A DNA stretch of 64,000 nucleotides from positions 310,001 through 374,000 of the forward strand of contig WFMF01000128.1 of the NCBI GenBank assembly GCA_011033025.1, in the 5' to 3' direction. Under the pieces are notes generated by a model, which saw only the letters and a program-made list of their open reading frames with translations, was not told where the DNA came from and ran no database searches. Below are positions 59,201-64,000 of the stretch, in pieces. The position numbers were made by a program, and so were the translations under genes. Numbering within the stretch: the stretch's first letter is position 1; each line of letters begins with the position of its first letter. The stretch comes from Beroe forskalii. Taxonomy: Eukaryota; Ctenophora; Nuda; Beroida; Beroidae.

Positions 59201-59949
59201 TAATTCTAGTTTGGGATCGTTCACATATTACGTAATCAATTTTTGGCCGATTTCAACCCCCCCTGACCCCTCCCCCTCGTAATCAAGTTTACAGTAGTTT
59301 TATTTGTTACAATAACATGTAACGTAATCATTCGGAAACCCCCTCCCCCCCCCCTCTAGGTGATTACGTAATATGTGAACGATCCCTTTATATTGCACGA
59401 GTCACGCTTTGAAAGGTTTGTGTACCCGTCTCAACAAGCAGAACTTTGCATCATCAAATTACGCTCTTTTCAGAGAAAATGAGACAGTATTTGACTCAGT
59501 GCCGTCAGGAAATGGGACTACGAATCATTGAAAAGGTCAGTTCGGAACCAGATGTAATCCTTGTTGTTTGCAACTAATTTTTTTAACCTATTATAACACC
59601 ATCTTTGTAGCAAATCGGTTAAATCTGCATTTTTTGCAAAGAAAATATAAAATACATAGAGAGGTGGCAATCGGGTCCATGTTGGGATTTTTCCCGAGGG
59701 CGTAACAGTATCCAAGTTGCCCGACAGGCCGACACACTTAGTAGAATTCCACTATCGAGTTAGTGTGTCAGGCAACTTGGATATCATATCTTCCATATCA
59801 TATTATCTACCCGGTATCGTATCACATATTAACAACACGCTAAACCTTAGGTATTCGGAGACGATGATAAACCTAGTAAGTGGTGGACCTGCTTTGCCAG
59901 AAGGAAGTTCATGGACAAGACCCTGACCCCTCTAGGACGCCAATTCTAG
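53283..59949 (+). CDS. ARPC3: ARPC3, Arp2/3 complex subunit 3
   Basis: Six exons: 53,283-53,288, 53,437-53,535, 58,487-58,563, 58,843-59,035, 59,474-59,535 and 59,851-59,949. The sum is 536 bases, one short of 179 codons. With one base restored at the first junction the product is 178 residues, the same as human ARPC3. ARPC3 is the p21 subunit of the Arp2/3 complex that nucleates branched actin. Signatures: [89 protein letters not shown] and [20 protein letters not shown]. Introns 3-5 are GT-AG. Exon 1 reads ATGCCT before GTAAGT but exon 2 needs one extra base; ATGCCTG-GTAAGT would give the expected MPAYHS. The exon 2 end inferred from protein length is followed by ATGATA, not GT. Intron 2 is about 5 kb of repeats. 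Confidence 0.93.
54390..56060. repeat. Complex direct and inverted repeats in ARPC3 intron 2
   Basis: The segment AAAAATGGTTCAGACATGTT through CGATTTTGGGAGTTTTGAGA occurs at about 54,900 and 55,220 in one direction and at about 55,370-55,470 in the other. GGCCGAAAAAGGCC runs, and inverted copies of ACGGAAAACAGCGTATTTCG, lie at 55,095 (minus sense), 55,555 and 55,870. It is a rearranged palindromic element with no coding content. Confidence 0.75.
56335..56720. repeat. GGCCGGTTAA-family element, second copy
   Basis: Ends carry TTATCGGTCTTCATTTAGCC and AAAAGGCCGGTTAGATGAAG. The core shares GATATGATGATTTAGG and a stretch near AAAGTTTCGTTTGACCTAAA with 20,295-20,405. Confidence 0.65.
59213..59386. 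mobile_element. 174-bp MITE in ARPC3 intron 5 region
   Basis: GGGATCGTTCACATATTACG TAATCA at the left and its reverse complement at the right. It lies between exons 4 and 5 of ARPC3. C-rich runs sit just inside both ends. Confidence 0.85.
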
Positions 59950-60149
59950 GATACAGAAGACAAAAAATCATTCCGATATACGCTCATCATATGATTGACT
60001 GCGAACAATTAATATGAGTATTAATGAAAAAACGATTTCTTGAGTCTCGAATTGTTTTTAACTACAGCAATGATATTACCTACAATCATTTTTGACTTCA
60101 CTGACTGAAAATGGTTCATTTCTGCTTTTATAATGATTAGAGCCCGAAA

Positions 60150-60640
60150 GAATTTGCTGTCTTGAGTGACATCATTGTTCATTAATTTCATTCTAGTTTC
60201 AAATGGCGAACCGTTATTATTTCGTTTGTTCGCCTTTTTCACACTCATTAAAGTACATATCGTAGATATTTTCTTCCTTGTTTTTTCGACAGGAACAGGA
60301 ACTGTTTTGTCTTTTACATTCTGGGCGGAGAGGGTTAGGGTGCTATTTCTGATGACCAGGCAAAATTTGAGTGTTATGATGATTGTGTTTTTATGTATTA
60401 ACTTTGTTTATATTGTTACATTTTGTCACTATATAATTGTCAATTACATGAAGCTTGCCATATACGACTTTCATTGTTTCAAAATCCTCAAATTCTTCAT
60501 TCCTAAATCTGAAGTCTCTTTCTTATGATGTGGGGCAGTCACAATTTAGGACCTTTCTGTGGAATTATTGGAACGCGCGTACGCCGAACCGATAATATTT
60601 GACTTCCTATCCCGCTTTTGCGCTCACACGTACGTACGCA
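60150..60640. other. Region after ARPC3, no gene assigned
   Basis: A 120-codon frame (60,166-60,528) is rich in F, V, I and L, as AT-rich random sequence often is. I see no family signature and do not call it. Confidence 0.3.
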
Positions 60641-60729
60641 ACGCGCGCTTGGTAGATGCATTGAATGCAATGGCAGAATAAGCTAAGGGCCGGGCTTTTT
60701 TGTGTGCTTTGGTATGTGCACGTATTCAT

Positions 60730-60960
60730 TTTTCGTCGTGCTCGATTGGGTCATAAGTGGTGTCAACGTCATAGGGTTGGTATGTGGAATGTGCAACCGT
60801 AGCCATTCGTCACGCTTAATATGGTGCAGAGTGGTGTCAACGTCATAGAGTTGGTATGTGCACGTAACGCTATTCGTCATGCTTGATTGGGTATAGAGTG
60901 GTGTCAGTGACATATATAAAGGCATGTGCTGCGTCCTCTCGTCATTAGTTCTGCTCGTTT
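60730..60960 (+). promoter_or_regulatory. Promoter-like block with three tandem repeats and a TATA box
   Basis: Three units of about 66-75 bp, each with CGTCA(T/C)GCTTNAT or CGTCGTGCTCGATTGGG and GTGGTGTCAACGTCATAG, stand upstream of TATATAAAGG (60,913-60,922). TCATTAGTTCTGC follows about 25 bases later. Repeated CRE-like CGTCA and ATTGG words before a TATA box resemble an LTR or satellite promoter. Directionality is inferred. Confidence 0.45.
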
Positions 60961-60992
60961 TATTGGTGTTCAACTTGTCTCGCTTAATGTGT

Positions 60993-61420
60993 TGTTAATA
61001 AAGTACCGTTGTTAATAAGGTACCGTTGTTAATAAGGTACCGTTGTTGATAAGGTACCGTTGTTGATAAGGTACCGTTGTTAATAAGGTACCGTTGTTAA
61101 CAAGGTAGCACCGTTGTTAATAGATACTATCGTTAATTTAATAAGGTACCGTTGTTAATAAGGTACCGTTGTTAATAAGGTACTGTTGTTAACCGTTGTT
61201 ACCGTTGTGACAATAAGGTACCGTTGTTGATAAGGTACCGTTGTTAATAGGTACCGTTGTTGGTTACCGTTGTTAATAAAGTACCGTTGTTAACTCAAGG
61301 TACCGTTGTTAATAAGGTATCGTTGTTAATAAGGTACCGTTGTTAATAAGGTACTGTTGTTAATAAGGTACCGTTAACAATAAGGTACTGTTGTTAATAA
61401 GGTGCCGTTAACAATATTAG
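60993..61420 (+). repeat. TACCGTTGTTAATAAGG minisatellite
   Basis: About two dozen 17-bp units with occasional truncations, running from just after the TATA-containing block to GACGGCTCCCC. Confidence 0.9.
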
Positions 61421-61842
61421 GTAATATGTGACGGCTCCCCTATGCCCTGCCCGCCCAGCCTTACCCTTTATAATAAACCAAACCCAACCTTACAAGGCAA
61501 TATGCAAATAAAAAAAGCGAAATGCAAATAAAAAATCCGCCTTCCAAGTTCCAAACCCGTCTGCAGGAAATACAACTTTTTAATGATGAATGATTTAAAT
61601 GTAGAGATGAATCTTTTCACAAATACAATCAACCTCATTCTCAAGCGAAATGTTTGTGGAAATGATCAATCAGCAATAATGCTGGTATCAGTGTAACGGA
61701 ATCTTCGCGTTACGAGTAGATAAAGATTGGGTAGGCTATTGGGCCGAATAGCGTGAAGTGAGATTGAGAAGATGACAACGCCAGATCGGCCCTTGAATGG
61801 CCGTGGTCCAGACCGGCACGAATGTAATGGAGCGTGTAAGGC

Positions 61843-62068
61843 GCCCGTAACGTTCGTTGGTCGATCGAATGGAATTGGTGGATCGATCAACTTCATTTGA
61901 TTGACTGATGTGTTTTAAATAAAAATCTTTGAGCTAGTAGGGAAACAACTAAATATTGCTCATTTAAAGACGATTTAAGTCATTAGGGAACAGTAAAACG
62001 CATCATTCGTTTAAATGGAGTTGATCGATCGACCAATTCCATTCGATCGACCAACGAACGTTACGGGC
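61843..62068. mobile_element. 226-bp MITE-like inverted repeat
   Basis: GCCCGTAACGTTCGTTGGTC GATCGAATGGAATTGG at the left faces its reverse complement at 62,020-62,068, about 50 bases per arm, with a ~125-bp AT-rich middle. TGTAAG/TGTAAC at the edges may be a diverged target duplication. Confidence 0.75.
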
Positions 62069-62099
62069 GTGTAACACTAGAAAACTAACGAAGTTAAGC

Positions 62100-63310
62100 C
62101 GAGATTCAAATTATCTTCCAGTTCCACAACATGAACACATTTAAAGAAAACAGAATATTCCAATTGGTTTAACTTAATTCTTAAACATTATCAATTTCCA
62201 ACTTGCAGTCAGAATAGCCTAAAATATTCAGAATCCAAATTACCTTGAACATATATTTGAAAATTAAAAGGTGCGTTCAACGCTACTGAATTTAATTTCG
62301 ATCACATTCCAACGTACATCATGGCCGGCATGATATTGATGGAGCATTTAAACAACTTAAATAGTATCATCAATACACTTACAATATTATCGCTAAAATA
62401 CTTAAATAACGGTTTCGACTCCGAGACCAGGGCAGATCAATGTCTTGTAATTGATAATAAAGAATCCATCTTTAAGTTTATACAAATATTTTAGAGCATG
62501 TCGCAAGGCTTTGTTGGGTAAGAAATCTTAAATGTCTTCCACGATCCAAAATAATTCGGCGAGACCCAGACAATATAGTGGCATCTTGAACATATCCAAA
62601 GTGGGAACACACAGAAAATGTAATTAGCCAATTGGAAGAAATAGATTCACGAATAAAATATATCATTAAAACGGGCAAATCTTAAGTCAACTGAGTGCAC
62701 AAGTGAATTTTAAATACAAATATCTATTCAATTCAAAAATTCATTGATATTTATTAATATTTAATATTAATTAATATTAATCCAATTCATCATTAATATC
62801 CATCAATATTTAATAAATTCATGAAATTAAAATCAATGCGTTTTATTCGCGACTATCAAGCATTATCTGGTCAAAACAATATTTCAACGATTGAAAGCAA
62901 TTTAATAATTAATTAAGTAATTACATAATAATATAGCGCGACTAGTGAAATCATTCAAGCTATGTATTTACATAAACAAAACGTTTTCTTTCTTGCAGTT
63001 CAAGTACCATACATCCAGTAAGCGCAGGCTGTTTGTAGACTGTAGACTGAGGACTGTACATTGTACACTGTACAAGGTACATTGTACACTGTACAAGTCA
63101 CTTGGACCATACATAGACCGTAGCTTTAGCGTCACTATGCAAAACAACTTCTGTTCAACAAGCGACCCGGATCAAATCTTTTATCTCAGGATATCATATC
63201 TCAGGATCTCGTATCTCTCACGTGATTTCAGACGCTAAATGATTCAGACGTTGCCTAGCTTCAGACGTTGCCTGATCTCAGAGGATGCCTGACTTCAGAC
63301 GCCCACCAGA
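62100..63310. other. Intergenic, no gene recognised
   Basis: AT-rich with TTAATATTAAT tracts near 62,755-62,830. There is a GTACATTGTACACTGTACAA duplication near 63,055-63,095 and four GACGTTGCCT/AGACG words just before the SGSM stop codon. Confidence 0.5.
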
Positions 63311-63313
63311 TAG

Positions 63314-64000
63314 TCAGCTGTCTATGAGTGTTTGGAGCCTGTGGACGAGCTGCCGAGCTCTCTTCAGGATCTTCCTTCCATCATGACGCTCTGCCATCTC
63401 GTTAAAGAACTTGATGATATCAGTAAAGTCCATGTTGTTATCAAGGATAATATCCCTGTAGTGTTCCACCAGGGCCAGGGCTATGAAATGCGTGAAGTGG
63501 TTGGAAGTACAGTGGTACGCTGCCCAGATGCCCTCCCACACTCTAAACACGTCCTCGTACTCCAGCTCCCGCTTGAAGTCGAGCAGGAACCACCGATAGG
63601 AGAAGTAGAAGTGGGAGTAGTCCCCGTTCTGGTGCATGTGCTCGAACAGCTCGCTGTCCAGGATCTGGATCAGAGACCGCATGTTAGCAAAGTGGTTGTC
63701 CATGAGATTGCCGTGCGGGAAGTTCATGTTCATGCGGACCATGAGGTTCTTGAAGCAGGAGTAGGCCAGAGACTCGTTGTCGAGGATGACGAGGAGGGGT
63801 GCCAGTATGTCGCACATGCCTTGCAGGTACCCGATCTCCAGGTTCTCCCAGACATAGGTGCACATGATACGCCGTAACTTGGCCAGGTTGGCGTTGGTAA
63901 AGTAGGGTAGTTCCGGTCACACCGCTGCACATCCTTGTCAATCCGATGGAAGTTCAGATCGATGGTGTAGATAACCTCATCGGGGTACTCCACTCCGTCG
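63314..64000 (-). CDS. SGSM1/2: SGSM1/2-type RabGAP, C-terminal TBC domain (partial, frameshifted)
   Basis: The gene enters from the right edge on the minus strand and ends with TGA at 63,314. The first 30 residues ([24 protein letters not shown]) are in one frame. After AACTACCC the frame moves, and [20 protein letters not shown] continues through [60 protein letters not shown] and [20 protein letters not shown] to LQTLIDS. This matches the TBC domain of SGSM1/SGSM2, which act as GAPs for small GTPases. The catalytic glutamine finger YLQ is present; the arginine finger would lie beyond the window. The one-base shift at 63,905-63,907 (GGG, read as CCC) is probably a homopolymer deletion. No intron occurs in these 690 bases. 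Confidence 0.9.

Noticed and set aside
63332-63877. 181-codon plus-strand frame opposite the SGSM TBC domain
   Set aside because: Antisense shadow of the conserved minus-strand coding sequence.
1-64000. tRNA and rRNA genes
   Set aside because: I looked for a B-box-like GGTTCGANTCC with a matching acceptor stem and for rRNA core words and found none that fit.

Overview
This is a stretch of an AT-rich, repeat-heavy nuclear genome of an animal, most likely a marine invertebrate. The recognisable genes have GT-AG introns and are best matched from memory by animal proteins: SLC35B4, ASNSD1, ARPC3, SGSM1/2 and a Rab GTPase. Their coding exons are clearly richer in G+C than the surrounding DNA. I cannot assign a phylum from sequence reading alone.

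The left two thirds (about 3.45-41.6 kb) is a giant imperfect inverted duplication. The left arm (about 3,449-13,820) and the right arm (about 28,985-41,602) are reverse complements separated by a 15-kb spacer. Each arm carries three matching exons of one gene I do not recognise, transcribed outward (left on -, right on +). The exons differ only at five synonymous sites while introns differ by many insertions, so the two arms give a filled-site/empty-site comparison for each mobile element. Elements resolved this way are: a 1.41-kb polyadenylated retrocopy encoding an ORF1p-like protein; a 2.0-kb Foldback/TU-like palindrome built of GGAGGCTA satellite with an 8-bp target duplication; a 193-bp insert with an 11-bp target duplication; a tandem array of four ~404-bp units flanked by a 10-bp direct repeat; and several terminal-inverted-repeat elements in the right arm.

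The most interesting signal is RNA. The ~404-bp tandem units, the 193-bp insert and an older copy present in both arms each contain a motif that folds as a type I hammerhead self-cleaving ribozyme. It has a CTGAAGA core, a variable hairpin, then GAAACT-nnn-AGT-H/GAT. Stems I and II differ in sequence between the three versions but remain paired. This matches the architecture of retrozymes: tandem repeats whose transcripts self-cleave to unit length and circularise.

The spacer holds a second palindrome (13,810-16,572) enclosing the first coding exon of a Rab-like GTPase. It also holds a 5-kb field of degenerate satellite (23.3-28.3 kb) into which several palindromic elements have inserted. The right third (45-64 kb) is ordinary genic DNA: SLC35B4 (two exons, complete), the last two exons of ASNSD1, a short dynein-stalk-like reading frame running into a 29-bp minisatellite, ARPC3 (six exons, predicted 178 residues) and the C-terminal TBC domain of an SGSM1/2-type protein entering from the right edge. 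Three coding sequences show single-base deletions beside short homopolymers or G runs, suggesting uncorrected assembly errors rather than three independent pseudogenes.
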